Of a stretch of 64,000 bases of DNA, positions 53,004 through 61,836 are shown piece by piece; positions within the stretch are counted from its first letter, which is position 1, and the number at the start of each line of letters is the position of its first letter. The stretch spans positions 1 to 64,000 of the forward strand of contig JAEUOR010000013.1 in assembly GCA_016790635.1 (NCBI GenBank). The letters are read 5' to 3'. The DNA is from Burkholderiales bacterium (GTDB lineage Bacteria > Pseudomonadota > Gammaproteobacteria > Burkholderiales > JAEUOS01). The notes below the pieces were generated by a model. The model saw nothing but the letters and a program-made list of their open reading frames with translations, made no database searches and was not told where the DNA came from. Both the position numbers and the translations under genes were made by a program.

Positions 53004-54437
53004 TCAGATCGTCTTGCGCATGTTGGCGGGCGCGATCTTCAGCGCGTCGCGGTATTTGGCGATCGTGCGGCGGGCGACGACGATACCCTGCTGCCCGAGG
53101 ATCTCGGCGATCTTGGAATCAGACAAGGGGCGCTTCACGTCCTCCGCAGAAACGAGTTGCTTGATTAGAGCGCGGATGGCGGTCGAAGAGCAAGCCCCGC
53201 CGCTGTCGGTCGCAACGTGGCTGCCGAAAAAGTACTTGAGTTCGAACAGGCCCTTCGGAGTGAGCATGTACTTACTGGTCGTGACCCGCGAGATCGTCGA
53301 TTCGTGCAGTCCCAGTTCGTCGGCGATTTCGCGCAGCACCAGGGGCCGCATCGCGACTTCACCGTGGTCGAGAAAGTGTCGTTGCCGGTCGACGATTGCC
53401 TGTGCCACCCGGCCGATGGTCTCGAATCGCTGTTGCACGTTCTTGAGCAGCCACTTGGCTTCCTGCAACTGGGTCGCCATCCCGGTGGCGCCTTCGGCGC
53501 TGGCGCCGCGCGTCCGTTCGCGTGCCAGGATCTCGGCGTACATGCGGTTGATGCGCAAGCGCGGCACCGCGTCCGGATTGATCGCGGCGCGCCAGGTCGA
53601 CCTGATCTTGCGCACGATCACGTCCGGCGTCACGTAGCGGGTGTCGTTGAGATTGAATTGCGCACCGGGCCGCGGATTGAGCGCCACGATGATCTCGCGC
53701 GCGGCCTTGAGGTCAGATTCGCTGCAGCGGCATTCGCGGCGGATCAGCCCGAAATCGCGGTCGGCCAAGGCCGGCAGGAACTCCCGCACGATGCGCCGGG
53801 CGAGCTCGGTGACCGCATCGGCGGGATAGTCGCGCATCTGCAGTTCGAGAACCTCGGGCAGCGAGCGCGCGCCCACGCCGGCCGGTTCCAGGGATTGCAG
53901 CAATTTGAGCGCGGCGCCGAGCTCGTCGATGTCGACCGCCAGCTCCTCCGGCAGCATGGCGAGAATTTCTTCCAGGCCCATGTCGAGGTAGCCGTCCTCG
54001 TCGAGGGCTTCGATGAGGGCGGTCACCAGTCCGCGATCACGCGGGGTGGCGCGGGTCAGCGCAAGTTGCCCTGCCAGATGCTCGCGCAGCGACTCGCCGG
54101 CCGCCGCGACCTGGCGCGTCGGCGCGTCTTCGTCGTCGTCGCTCCGTGGAGTGCCAGGCGCCGCGGCGAGAGCCTCGCCCCATTCGCCGTCCGGGGCGGC
54201 GTTTTCGGCGCCGAACGCGTCGTTGATCGATTCGGTGCGCGGCTGCTCTGCACCGCCGTAGGCACCGTCGGCCGGCTCAAACCCTTCCTCGCGTTCAAGC
54301 AACGGGTTCTCCGCCAGCATCTGCTCGATCTCCTGGTTGAGCTCGATCGTCGAGAGTTGCAGGAGGCGGATCGACTGCTGCAGCTGCGGGGTCAGCGTCA
54401 GGTGCTGCGAAAGCTTGAGTTGCAGTGTCTGTTTCAT
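53004..54437 (-). CDS. rpoN: RNA polymerase sigma-54 factor
   Basis: This is the sigma factor for enhancer-dependent -24/-12 promoters. The 477-residue protein has the Gln/Leu-rich activator-interaction region (LKLSQHLTLTPQLQQSIRLLQL), an acidic middle part, the core-binding domain, the HTH (LGLHESTISRVTTSKYM) and the RpoN box ARRTIAKYRD near the C-terminus. It lies 4 bp after lptB, as in many proteobacteria. A matching promoter is seen at 60939-60954. Confidence 0.97.
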   Translation of the reverse strand: MKQTLQLKLSQHLTLTPQLQQSIRLLQLSTIELNQEIEQMLAENPLLEREEGFEPADGAYGGAEQPRTESINDAFGAENAAPDGEWGEALAAAPGTPRSDDDEDAPTRQVAAAGESLREHLAGQLALTRATPRDRGLVTALIEALDEDGYLDMGLEEILAMLPEELAVDIDELGAALKLLQSLEPAGVGARSLPEVLELQMRDYPADAVTELARRIVREFLPALADRDFGLIRRECRCSESDLKAAREIIVALNPRPGAQFNLNDTRYVTPDVIVRKIRSTWRAAINPDAVPRLRINRMYAEILARERTRGASAEGATGMATQLQEAKWLLKNVQQRFETIGRVAQAIVDRQRHFLDHGEVAMRPLVLREIADELGLHESTISRVTTSKYMLTPKGLFELKYFFGSHVATDSGGACSSTAIRALIKQLVSAEDVKRPLSDSKIAEILGQQGIVVARRTIAKYRDALKIAPANMRKTI

Positions 54438-54441
54438 GGCA

Positions 54442-55164
54442 TCACAGACGGAAATGCTCGCCCAGATAGACGCGGCGCACGCTCTCGTCGGCGACGATCG
54501 TGCCCGGATCCCCGGCCGCCAGCACGTGGCCTTCACTGATGATGTAGGCGCGGTCGCAGATGCCGAGCGTCTCGCGGACGTTGTGGTCGGTAATCAGTAC
54601 CCCGATGCCGCGTTCCTTGAGGAAACGGATGATCTTCTGGATGTCGATCACGGCGATCGGGTCGACGCCGGCGAAGGGTTCATCGAGCAGGATGAAGCGT
54701 GGCTGCGCAGCCAGCGCGCGGGCGATTTCGACCCGCCGCCGCTCGCCGCCGGAAAGCGACAAGGCGGGGTTGTCGGCCAGGCCGCCGATGTTGAGATCCG
54801 CAAGCAGGCCTTGCAGCTGTTCCTCGACCTCGCGCGGTCCCAGGTCCTGCAGTTCCAGCACCGCCTGGATGTTCTCGCGCACCGTCAGCTTGCGGAACAC
54901 CGAGGCCTCCTGGGGGAGGTAGGACAGACCCATGCGTGCGCGCCGGTGGATCGGCGCGCTGGTCACCTCGATGTCGCCGATGCGGATCGTCCCGGCATCG
55001 GCGCCGATCAAGCCCACCACCATGTAGAAGCACGTCGTCTTGCCGGCGCCGTTTGGTCCAAGCAGGCCGACCACCTCGCCGTTGGCAACTTCGAACGAGA
55101 CGTCCCTCACGACCTCGCGCGACTTGAACTTCTTCTTGAGGCCCAGCGCTGCGAGCGAACTCAT
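54442..55164 (-). CDS. lptB: LPS export ABC transporter ATP-binding protein LptB
   Basis: This ATPase powers the LptB2FG extractor that lifts LPS from the inner membrane. The 240-residue protein has Walker [14 protein letters not shown], signature [15 protein letters not shown], and Walker [14 protein letters not shown]. It overlaps lptA by 4 bp. Confidence 0.97.
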   Translation of the reverse strand: MSSLAALGLKKKFKSREVVRDVSFEVANGEVVGLLGPNGAGKTTCFYMVVGLIGADAGTIRIGDIEVTSAPIHRRARMGLSYLPQEASVFRKLTVRENIQAVLELQDLGPREVEEQLQGLLADLNIGGLADNPALSLSGGERRRVEIARALAAQPRFILLDEPFAGVDPIAVIDIQKIIRFLKERGIGVLITDHNVRETLGICDRAYIISEGHVLAAGDPGTIVADESVRRVYLGEHFRL

Positions 55165-55790
55165 TTGGCTCCCGGGCGCGGATATTCCTCGCGCGGCGCG
55201 ACGATGCCGCCCGAGGGGCGCAGGTTCAACGGCGGCGGCTTGCCGGGCGAGGCGTCGCCCGGGGCGCCCTGGTTGCGCGGCTGGATCACGGCACGAACGC
55301 GCCCGTCCGGGTTGTTGGATGTTGCGGAGTCGCGCGAACCGGTCACGTCGAAGAACTCGGTCCGACCGTCGTAGGTGATCAGGTTGCCGCGCACCTCGTC
55401 GGCGCCACGCAGGATGCGCGCACGGGTGGTCAGGACGGCCTTCTCGGTGCGGGTGTCATAGTCGATGCGCTCGCCCCAGCCTTCGACGTACTCGTCGAGT
55501 CCTTCGCGCTTTTGGCGGAAATAAGCCAGTCCCCCTTGTCCCTTTTCAGCGGTACCGCTCTGGAACCCTTCCGGGCTTTGCCGCACGGTGATCTTGTCGG
55601 CGCGGATCACCAGGGTTCCCTGGGTGAGGACGACCTTGCCTTCGAAGATGTTGATCTGGCGCAGGTCATCGTAGGACATGCGGTCCGCTTCGATATTGAC
55701 CGGTTTGTCGCGGTCGGCGCGCTCGGCCAGGGCAGGCGCGCCTGCAACGGAGAGCGTGCATGCGATGAGCGCTGCCTGCCAGTAATTCAC
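55161..55790 (-). CDS. lptA: Lipopolysaccharide transport periplasmic protein LptA
   Basis: LptA forms the periplasmic LPS bridge. The 209-residue protein has a signal peptide (about 20 residues, ending ALAE), and the OstA/LptA fold motifs [20 protein letters not shown] and [18 protein letters not shown] Pro-rich tail of about 40 residues follows. The start is GTG at 55790, overlapping the lptC stop by 4 bp. Confidence 0.93.
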   Translation of the reverse strand: MNYWQAALIACTLSVAGAPALAERADRDKPVNIEADRMSYDDLRQINIFEGKVVLTQGTLVIRADKITVRQSPEGFQSGTAEKGQGGLAYFRQKREGLDEYVEGWGERIDYDTRTEKAVLTTRARILRGADEVRGNLITYDGRTEFFDVTGSRDSATSNNPDGRVRAVIQPRNQGAPGDASPGKPPPLNLRPSGGIVAPREEYPRPGAK

Positions 55791-56404
55791 TGCCGTACTC
55801 CCGGCGCTATGCGGTGGTACACCGCGCGCACTTCGGTATCCAGGGCGAAGCGCCGATACCGATTGTCGAAACGCATGCCGCGCCCCCTCAGGACCGACGT
55901 TCCTTCCTCGATCCGTACCGGCTCCGGGGTGTCGGCCTGGTCGGAGTCGGGCACCACGCGCAGGTAGCTGGTGTGCATGTGCATGTCGGCGCTGGCCGGA
56001 TTGCCGCCGGCCGCGGGCGCACCGGGGCGGAACAGGTTGACGTTGTCGTGCAGGTGCATGACCTCCCCGCCGGCGACCATGATGCCGCGATCGGCCCGCA
56101 CTTTCAGATCGGCGCGGCCGGCCAGCGGCTGGGTGACGGTGAGGTCGGAGAGAAAGGAGGTGTCGTTTTCGGGCACGTGGGTCATGCGCGTGGCCGCGAC
56201 CGAATAGCGGCGCGCGCCGTCCTCGCCGAGCCGCGTGAGAGTGAAACGTTCGACGATGAAATCGGGCGTGTCGATGGCGCTGCGGCGCACTTCGGGCGTG
56301 GCCAGCTCGATGGTGCGCTCCAGCCACAGCGTGAGGAACGCGAGCAGGAGCATGATCCCCAGGGGAAAGGCGGCGCCGGCGGCACCGCGCGGCAGGAGTC
56401 TCAT
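55787..56404 (-). CDS. lptC: LPS export protein LptC
   Basis: LptC is a single-span inner-membrane protein linking LptBFG to LptA. The 205-residue protein has an N-terminal helix (about 13-33) and a periplasmic beta-jellyroll domain (TPDFIVERFTLTRLGEDG; GEVMHLHDNVNLFR). The ATG at 56404 overlaps the kdsC stop; an upstream start at 56464 lies within kdsC. Confidence 0.9.
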   Translation of the reverse strand: MRLLPRGAAGAAFPLGIMLLLAFLTLWLERTIELATPEVRRSAIDTPDFIVERFTLTRLGEDGARRYSVAATRMTHVPENDTSFLSDLTVTQPLAGRADLKVRADRGIMVAGGEVMHLHDNVNLFRPGAPAAGGNPASADMHMHTSYLRVVPDSDQADTPEPVRIEEGTSVLRGRGMRFDNRYRRFALDTEVRAVYHRIAPGVRQ

Positions 56405-56925
56405 TTCAGGTACCCCGCGACCAACTCTTCCAGGCGTCCCTGCGACTCGAGGATCAACTCGCATACCTCGCGCACCGCGCCGCCGCCACCCGGCCGCGCG
56501 GCGATGTAGTGCACCCGGCTGCGAACCGCGGCGGGGGCAGCGGGGACGCTGGCGGCGAAGCCGGCCCTGGTCAGCACCGGCAGGTCGAGCAGGTCGTCGC
56601 CCATGTAGCCCGCTTCCCGGGCGTCAAGCTTGAGCTCCGCCAAGAGTCCTTGGAAGGCGGGCAACTTGGCTGCAACGCCGAGGAAGCAATGCTGCACGCC
56701 CAGCTCGCGTGCACGACGCTCGACGATGGCAGAACGTCGCGCGCTGATCAGTGCCAGCTGGATGCCTGCGTCGCGCAGCAGCGACATGCCCTGTCCGTCG
56801 CGCACATCAAAGGCCTTGGCTTCGGCGCCGGTATCGCTGTAGATCAGGCTCCCGTCGGTGAGGACGCCGTCGACGTCGAATGCCATGACCCGCAGGGCGC
56901 GCAGGCGTTGCAGGAGCGCGGACAT
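56401..56925 (-). CDS. kdsC: 3-deoxy-D-manno-octulosonate 8-phosphate phosphatase
   Basis: This HAD phosphatase removes the phosphate from Kdo-8-P for LPS core synthesis. The 174-residue protein has MAFDVDGVLTDG (nucleophile Asp), DGQGMSLLRDAG, the Lys-containing GVAAKLPAF and the GYMGDDLLDLP metal motif. It lies between kdsD and lptC in the standard order. Confidence 0.95.
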   Translation of the reverse strand: MSALLQRLRALRVMAFDVDGVLTDGSLIYSDTGAEAKAFDVRDGQGMSLLRDAGIQLALISARRSAIVERRARELGVQHCFLGVAAKLPAFQGLLAELKLDAREAGYMGDDLLDLPVLTRAGFAASVPAAPAAVRSRVHYIAARPGGGGAVREVCELILESQGRLEELVAGYLK

Positions 56926-56928
56926 CGC

Positions 56929-57915
56929 TTAAACCACCTTGGCCTGGAACAGGTCGGCCAGGCTGACCGCGCCGACCAGGCGACCCTCGAGGACCACCGG
57001 CAACTGGGTGATGCGATGCACCTCCATGAGGTGCACCGCCTCGGTCGCCAACGCCTGCGGCGAGATGGTGCGCGGTGCGGCGGTCATGGCGCCGGTCACC
57101 GGCGTATCGTCCAGGTCGAGGTTGCGCTCGACGGCACGGCGCAGGTCGCCGTCCGTGAAGATGCCCGCCAGGAGGCCGTCGCTGCCGGCGATCGCCACCA
57201 TGCCCATGCGCTTGGCGGTGTTCTCCCGCACGGCCTCGCGCAGACTCGCCTGCGGACCGACACAGGGAATGGCCGCACCGCTGCGCATGATGTCGCCCAC
57301 GCGGGTGAGGAGCTGGCTGCCCAGCGAGCCGCCCGGATGGGAGCGCGCGAAGTCGTTTGGCCCGAAACCCTTGACTGTCAGCGCCGCGACGGCCAGGGCG
57401 TCGCCCAGTGCCAGTTGCGCGGTCGTGCTGGCGGTCGGGGCCAGGTTGTGCGGGCAGGCCTCCTTGTCGACCGCAGCGTCCAGGCGCACGTCGGCGAGCC
57501 TGGCGAGAGTGGAATCGGGATTGCCTGTCACGGCGATCAGGCGCGCACCCAAGCGCTTGATGGCCGGCACGATCGCCAGCACCTCGGCGGTTTCGCCGGA
57601 ATTGGAGAAGGCCAGGAACAGGTCGTCGGCCCGCACCATGCCCAGGTCGCCATGGCTGGCCTCGGCCGGGTGCACGAAAAAAGCCGCGCTGCCGGTGGAT
57701 GCGAAGGTTGCCGCCACCTTGCGGGCGATATGCCCTGACTTGCCCATCCCGGAGACGACGATGCGTCCGCGACAGGCGACGATCAGGTCGACCGCGGCCC
57801 GGAAAGAGGCATCGATGCGCTGCGCAAGCCCGGCCACGGCGGCCGCTTCGATGGCAAAGACCTCCCGGGCCACCGCCAGGGCATCGCGAGGCGGGGCATG
57901 GAGTTCTGCGCTCAT
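56929..57915 (-). CDS. kdsD: Arabinose-5-phosphate isomerase
   Basis: This enzyme converts ribulose 5-phosphate to arabinose 5-phosphate, the first step to Kdo. The 328-residue protein has a SIS domain (VVSGMGKSGHIARKVAATF; FSNSGETAEV; HPGGSLGSQL) and two C-terminal CBS domains. The start at 57915 is the usual family N-terminus. It is the first gene of the kds-lpt-rpoN run. Confidence 0.95.
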   Translation of the reverse strand: MSAELHAPPRDALAVAREVFAIEAAAVAGLAQRIDASFRAAVDLIVACRGRIVVSGMGKSGHIARKVAATFASTGSAAFFVHPAEASHGDLGMVRADDLFLAFSNSGETAEVLAIVPAIKRLGARLIAVTGNPDSTLARLADVRLDAAVDKEACPHNLAPTASTTAQLALGDALAVAALTVKGFGPNDFARSHPGGSLGSQLLTRVGDIMRSGAAIPCVGPQASLREAVRENTAKRMGMVAIAGSDGLLAGIFTDGDLRRAVERNLDLDDTPVTGAMTAAPRTISPQALATEAVHLMEVHRITQLPVVLEGRLVGAVSLADLFQAKVV

Positions 57916-57934
57916 GGGGGCTATCATTCGGACC

Positions 57935-57943
57935 AGTATAGCA
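57935..57943 (-). promoter_or_regulatory. Extended -10 promoter of the kdsD-lpt-rpoN operon
   Basis: The minus strand reads TGC-TATACT about 20 bp before the kdsD ATG: five of six -10 bases plus the TGn extension. The rest of the 202-bp divergent gap with the antiporter gene shows no further clear promoter. Confidence 0.52.
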
Positions 57944-58117
57944 AAGCGATTCCGCGCAAAAGCCGGAATTGGCATCATCTTTGCAGAGGGCGGCGTTTGA
58001 TTGGATGTCGCGGCGCAGCATTCGACCCGCCGGGGAGCTGATATCGGCGCTTGGCGCTGATTGCGACACCGCAACGTCGGCAACGAACCGCCTGAACGCG
58101 GTGGCACGTCAGGCGAA

Positions 58118-60091
58118 ATGCTCAATACCCTTGAAATCGTTCTGATTTTTCTTGGCGCCGCGGTCGGTGTGGTGGCGCTCGCGCGCAAGCTCCACTTGCC
58201 GCCGCTATTGGGGTACCTGATCGCCGGGATCGCGATTGGCCCGCATGCCCTCGGATTCGTCCCGAATACTCCGGAAACCCGCTACCTGGCCGAATTCGGC
58301 GTGGTCTTCCTGATGTTTTCCATCGGGCTGGAATTCAATCTGGCCAAGCTGATGGCCATGCGCGGGGTGGTCTTCGGACTCGGGCTGGCGCAGGTGGCAT
58401 TGACCACGCTCTTCGGCATCGTCGCCGGCATGGTTCTGGGGCTGGGCTGGCAGGCCGGCGTCGCCCTGGGCGGAGCCCTGGCCATGTCCTCGACCGCCAT
58501 CCTGGTCAAGCTCTTCGCCGAGCGCGGCGAGCTGGAAACTCCGCACGGACGCGACGTGATCGGGGTGCTCCTGTTCCAGGACCTGGCCGTCGTGCCGTTC
58601 CTGATCCTGGTTCCCACCCTGGCGCGCGAACCGGAGAATCTCGGACCGGCGTTGGGCCTGGCGCTCCTGAAGGCGGCCGTGGTCCTGGGCCTCTTGCTTT
58701 TTGCCGGGCGCAAGCTGGTGCGCCTGTGGCTGACGGTGGTGGCGCGACGGCGCTCGACCGAGCTCTTTGTTCTCAACCTCCTGCTCATGACCCTGGGGCT
58801 GGCGTACATCACCGAGCACGCCGGCCTGTCGCTCGCACTGGGGGCGTTCGTCGCCGGAATGCTGATCTCGGAGACTGAATACCGCCACCAGGTCGAGGAA
58901 GACATCAAGCCGTTTCGCGACGTCCTCTTGGGCCTCTTCTTCGTCACCATCGGCATGCTGCTCGATGTGCGCTCGGTGATCGCGCAGCCCTTCGTGGTGC
59001 TGTTCCTCACGGTGATTCCGGTGCTGGTCAAGTTTGCGGTCGTGGCCGGCTTGGCGCGCGCCTTCAGGCGGCCGCAGGGCACTGCGATACGCACCGGCAT
59101 CGCGCTGGCCCAGGCCGGGGAGTTCGGCTTTGTGCTCCTGGCCCAGGCCGGCGGATTGAAGCTGGTTGACAGCGTTCTCATGGACGCGATCCTGGCGGCG
59201 ATGCTCTTGTCGATGATCGCCACGCCGTTCCTGATCGCGGCGTCAGACCGCATCGCGATGCGCTTCGCGCGCGACGAGTGGATGCTGAAGTCCCTGGCGT
59301 TGACCCAGATTGCCTCGCGTACCATCAAGAGCAACAAGCACGTGATCGTCTGCGGCTACGGGCGCAACGGCCAGTCGATCGCGCGCGTGCTCGCGGCCGA
59401 GGGCGTTGCCTACATCGCCCTGGACCTGGACCCGGAGCGCATTCGCGAGGCAGCCGCGGCCGGCGACTCGGTCGTCTTCGCCGATGCAAGTCGCAAGGAA
59501 GCCCTCATGGCGGCGGGCCTGGCACGCGCCCAGGCCGTCGTGGTGACTTACGCGGATGCGCCTGCGGCGCTGCGCATCCTGCACCACGTCAACGAGGCGC
59601 GTCCGGGACTGCCGGTCATCGTCCGCGTCAAGGATGATGCGCAAATGGACCGGCTGCACGCGGCCGGCGCGGCCGAGGTCGTGCCGGAAACCTTCGAGTC
59701 AAGCCTGATGCTGGCCTCGCATGCGCTGCTTTTGTCGGGCGTGCCGATCTCGAAAGTGGTGCGTCGGGTGCGCAGCGTGCGCGACTCGCGCTATGCGACC
59801 CTGCGTGGCTTCTTCCATGGGTCTTCCGACGCCACCGAGGACTTGGCCGAGGCGGTGCATGTGCGCCTGCACTCGGTGACCCTCGAGGCAGACGCATCCG
59901 CGGTCGCGCAGACCCTTGGCGAACTGGACCTCGAGAGCCTCGGCGTGCAGGTGGTGTCGGTCCGGCGGCCGGGCACGATGCCGCCCGCGCCCGAACCCGG
60001 ACTCAAGCTCGCTGCGGGCGACGTCGTGGTCCTCAAGGGGACTCCCGAACCCGTGGCGCTGGCCGAGGCGCGGCTCCTGGCCGGGCAATAA
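58118..60091 (+). CDS. Kef/YbaL-type cation:proton antiporter (CPA2 family)
   Basis: This 657-residue protein has about 12-13 membrane helices (about 1-390; LPPLLGYLIAGIAIGPHALG, FMLFSIGLEFN-type segment, AQAGEFGFVLLAQAGG), then a cytoplasmic RCK/TrkA-N domain with the dinucleotide motif VIVCGYGRNGQSIARVL, and a C-terminal TrkA-C domain. KefB/KefC are glutathione-gated K+ efflux systems; the closest match in layout is YbaL/KefB. Gating ligand and ion are inferred. It is divergent from kdsD. Confidence 0.9.
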   Translation: MLNTLEIVLIFLGAAVGVVALARKLHLPPLLGYLIAGIAIGPHALGFVPNTPETRYLAEFGVVFLMFSIGLEFNLAKLMAMRGVVFGLGLAQVALTTLFGIVAGMVLGLGWQAGVALGGALAMSSTAILVKLFAERGELETPHGRDVIGVLLFQDLAVVPFLILVPTLAREPENLGPALGLALLKAAVVLGLLLFAGRKLVRLWLTVVARRRSTELFVLNLLLMTLGLAYITEHAGLSLALGAFVAGMLISETEYRHQVEEDIKPFRDVLLGLFFVTIGMLLDVRSVIAQPFVVLFLTVIPVLVKFAVVAGLARAFRRPQGTAIRTGIALAQAGEFGFVLLAQAGGLKLVDSVLMDAILAAMLLSMIATPFLIAASDRIAMRFARDEWMLKSLALTQIASRTIKSNKHVIVCGYGRNGQSIARVLAAEGVAYIALDLDPERIREAAAAGDSVVFADASRKEALMAAGLARAQAVVVTYADAPAALRILHHVNEARPGLPVIVRVKDDAQMDRLHAAGAAEVVPETFESSLMLASHALLLSGVPISKVVRRVRSVRDSRYATLRGFFHGSSDATEDLAEAVHVRLHSVTLEADASAVAQTLGELDLESLGVQVVSVRRPGTMPPAPEPGLKLAAGDVVVLKGTPEPVALAEARLLAGQ

Positions 60092-60113
60092 AAAAGCCCG
60101 CCGGGCGGCGGGC
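60090..60113 (-). terminator. Intrinsic terminator of the prepilin gene
   Basis: On the minus strand a 7-bp GC stem (GCCCGCC/GGCGGGC) with a 4-nt loop is followed by six T residues. It ends at the stop codon of the convergent antiporter gene; on the plus strand the T run is only two bases. Confidence 0.85.
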
Positions 60114-60134
60114 TTGGCGGCAATGCGGGGAATG

Positions 60135-60857
60135 TCAGAGCAGGGTGGCTCCGCCGCAGTTGGTACCGATCGCGCCGCCGGGCGCGGCAGCCTGGCCGTT
60201 GTTCCAGGCCGAAATGGTCGGCGGGGCCGCCATGCCCGTGGCGCAGGTCGCAATCGTCGGAGCGGCCGCGCCGGCCGCAGTCCAGGCCGACAGGCGCAGA
60301 TTGCCGGCATTGGGCTGGCCATCGTCGGCCTTGAGGTCGATCTCGCCCATCACGTTGGAAGGAACCAGGTTGCCGGTCTTGATGTTGAGCCGGGTCTGGC
60401 CGCCGGCCAACACGATCGCCGCCCCCTGTGCGGCGGCGCCGTCGGTCACGAACTGCAGCACGCCGCCGTAGACATTGGTCGGCGAATTGGAGGCAGTGGA
60501 TGCCGCTCCGGAGACGGTGCACACCGAGCAGGACAGAAAACCGGTTGCCGTGAGGTTCTGGAATGCCGTCGAGGAATCGGCTGCCGCAACCGCGCCGTTG
60601 CCGGGACCCGCGGTCGCCACCAGGGCGCCGTTGCCGACCAGCTGCACCTGCGCCGCTGCCAGATCCCCGGGAATGGAGCGATAGCGATCCTGGAAGGCGA
60701 AGAACGCGGCCCGGATGCCGTTTTGCTGGTCGATGATATTGCGCACGCGAGCGCCCTGGATGAGTTCCTGGCCGCGCAGGATCCCGCCCAGCAACAAGCC
60801 GATGATGACAAGAACGATCGCGATTTCGACCAATGTGAAGCCCTGTTGCCTACGCAT
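60135..60857 (-). CDS. Type IV prepilin-like protein
   Basis: This 240-residue protein has the type III signal RRQQG/FTLVEIAIVLVIIG, with Gly before the cleavage site, Phe+1 and Glu+5. The hydrophobic helix is followed by RIRYRSIPGD-like spacing (FQDRYRSIPGDLAAAQ) seen in the long prepilin/pseudopilin group. A CSVC pair and a C-terminal Cys could form a disulfide. GGAGGGG precedes the ATG. A sigma-54-type promoter lies 82 bp upstream. No pilus assembly genes are in the window. Confidence 0.9.
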   Translation of the reverse strand: MRRQQGFTLVEIAIVLVIIGLLLGGILRGQELIQGARVRNIIDQQNGIRAAFFAFQDRYRSIPGDLAAAQVQLVGNGALVATAGPGNGAVAAADSSTAFQNLTATGFLSCSVCTVSGAASTASNSPTNVYGGVLQFVTDGAAAQGAAIVLAGGQTRLNIKTGNLVPSNVMGEIDLKADDGQPNAGNLRLSAWTAAGAAAPTIATCATGMAAPPTISAWNNGQAAAPGGAIGTNCGGATLL

Positions 60858-60938
60858 GAAACCCCTCCGAAAATTGATTGAGCGCGGCCCCTGATCAGGA
60901 GTGACGAGGCGTTGCGCCAGCCTGGCTGGCCGGTTAAC

Positions 60939-60954
60939 TGCAAGACTCATGCCG
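60939..60954 (-). promoter_or_regulatory. Sigma-54 (-24/-12) promoter of the prepilin gene
   Basis: The minus strand reads CGGCATG-N4-TTGCA, matching the consensus TGGCAYG-N4-TTGCA at every fixed base but the first and with the correct 10-nt spacing between GG and GC. Transcription should start near 60928, giving a leader of about 70 nt. rpoN is encoded in this window. Confidence 0.72.
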
Positions 60955-61027
60955 GTAGAGGGTGGCCCGCCATCGCCGCAGGCAAGGCAGGGCGGACGCG
61001 TGGCGAAGGTGGCGCAAACGGTCCTTT

Positions 61028-61063
61028 CAATGACGTCGTCATGACAATGACGTCGAGATCTCG
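61028..61063 (-). promoter_or_regulatory. Direct repeats and palindrome, likely activator site for the sigma-54 promoter
   Basis: CAATGACGTCG occurs twice (61028-61038 and 61045-61055, 17-bp period), followed at once by a perfect 10-bp palindrome CGAGATCTCG (61054-61063). The cluster lies about 100-135 bp upstream of the predicted start, the usual place for an NtrC-family enhancer site, and ends just before the stop of the next gene. Confidence 0.5.
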
Positions 61064-61068
61064 ACAGT

Positions 61069-61836
61069 TCAGGGGCGTGGTGCGATGGCCCCGCGTCGCG
61101 CTTCCGCTTCTTCCAGGCGTGCCATGAGGAAGCGCAGTTCGCCGGCATCGCGCACCCCGCCGCTTTCGATCATGGCACCCAGGAGCACGCGCGCGGTCGC
61201 GGTTTCGTCGAGGTCGGCAAGGAGGAGGATTTCCATCTGACGCGCCCAGGCGGGTACCCGCTCGGCGGAAGTCATTTCGCGCAGGCTTCTGGCGTAGGCG
61301 CGCGACCGATCCAGGTCGCGCAGGCGATGCCGGGCCACGTGCGCCGCGTGGGCCAGCGCGGCCCAGCGCAAGTTGGGGTCACGTTTGAATTGCTCATGCA
61401 CGAAGTCCAGCATCAGGCGCTGACGCTTGGCGTCAGGCACCTCGCCGTACAGGCGGCTGGCGGCAAAGAGCGGATAGGGCCCGCGCGGATCGATCTCGAG
61501 GATGCGTTCGAGCCATCGCCTGAGCATCGTGTAGTCGAGCTCCGCGAAGGGGATCGACTTGCCTGGCTGGTTGTCGTGTGCCTGCAAGAGGAGGTTGAAC
61601 GCCTTGGCCATCGGCAGCGGATCGGAGAGACTTGCCAGAGCGATCGTCGACGCCGCCGGCGGCGCTCCCAGCGCCTGCGCCGAGGCTGGCGGGCGCGGTA
61701 GCCCGGCATCGAGCAGCAGTTGCAGGCATAGCGCGAGTGCCAAGGCGCTCCAGGCCGCCCCCGGAACCGTGCGCCAGGAGCGCTCTTCCGGGCGGTCGGC
61801 GCGCAGCCTAGCGATTGCGGCGCGCCAGATCGACAT
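61069..61836 (-). CDS. Membrane-anchored protein of unknown function
   Basis: I do not recognise this gene as a named family. The 255-residue protein has a basic N-terminus, one membrane helix (about 30-48), then a Pro/Ala linker and an all-helical region with Leu/Ala/Arg-rich pairs (for example RDPNLRWAALAHAAHVARHR) that looks like TPR- or HEAT-type repeats. It overlaps the permease gene by 29 bp, so the two are translationally coupled. The helical domain may serve as a partner for the permease (inference). Confidence 0.7.
   Translation of the reverse strand: MSIWRAAIARLRADRPEERSWRTVPGAAWSALALALCLQLLLDAGLPRPPASAQALGAPPAASTIALASLSDPLPMAKAFNLLLQAHDNQPGKSIPFAELDYTMLRRWLERILEIDPRGPYPLFAASRLYGEVPDAKRQRLMLDFVHEQFKRDPNLRWAALAHAAHVARHRLRDLDRSRAYARSLREMTSAERVPAWARQMEILLLADLDETATARVLLGAMIESGGVRDAGELRFLMARLEEAEARRGAIAPRP

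Noticed and set aside
58103..58117. TGGCACG just before the antiporter start as a sigma-54 -24 box
   Set aside because: The -12 part (TTGC) is absent at the right distance and the site would sit on the start codon.
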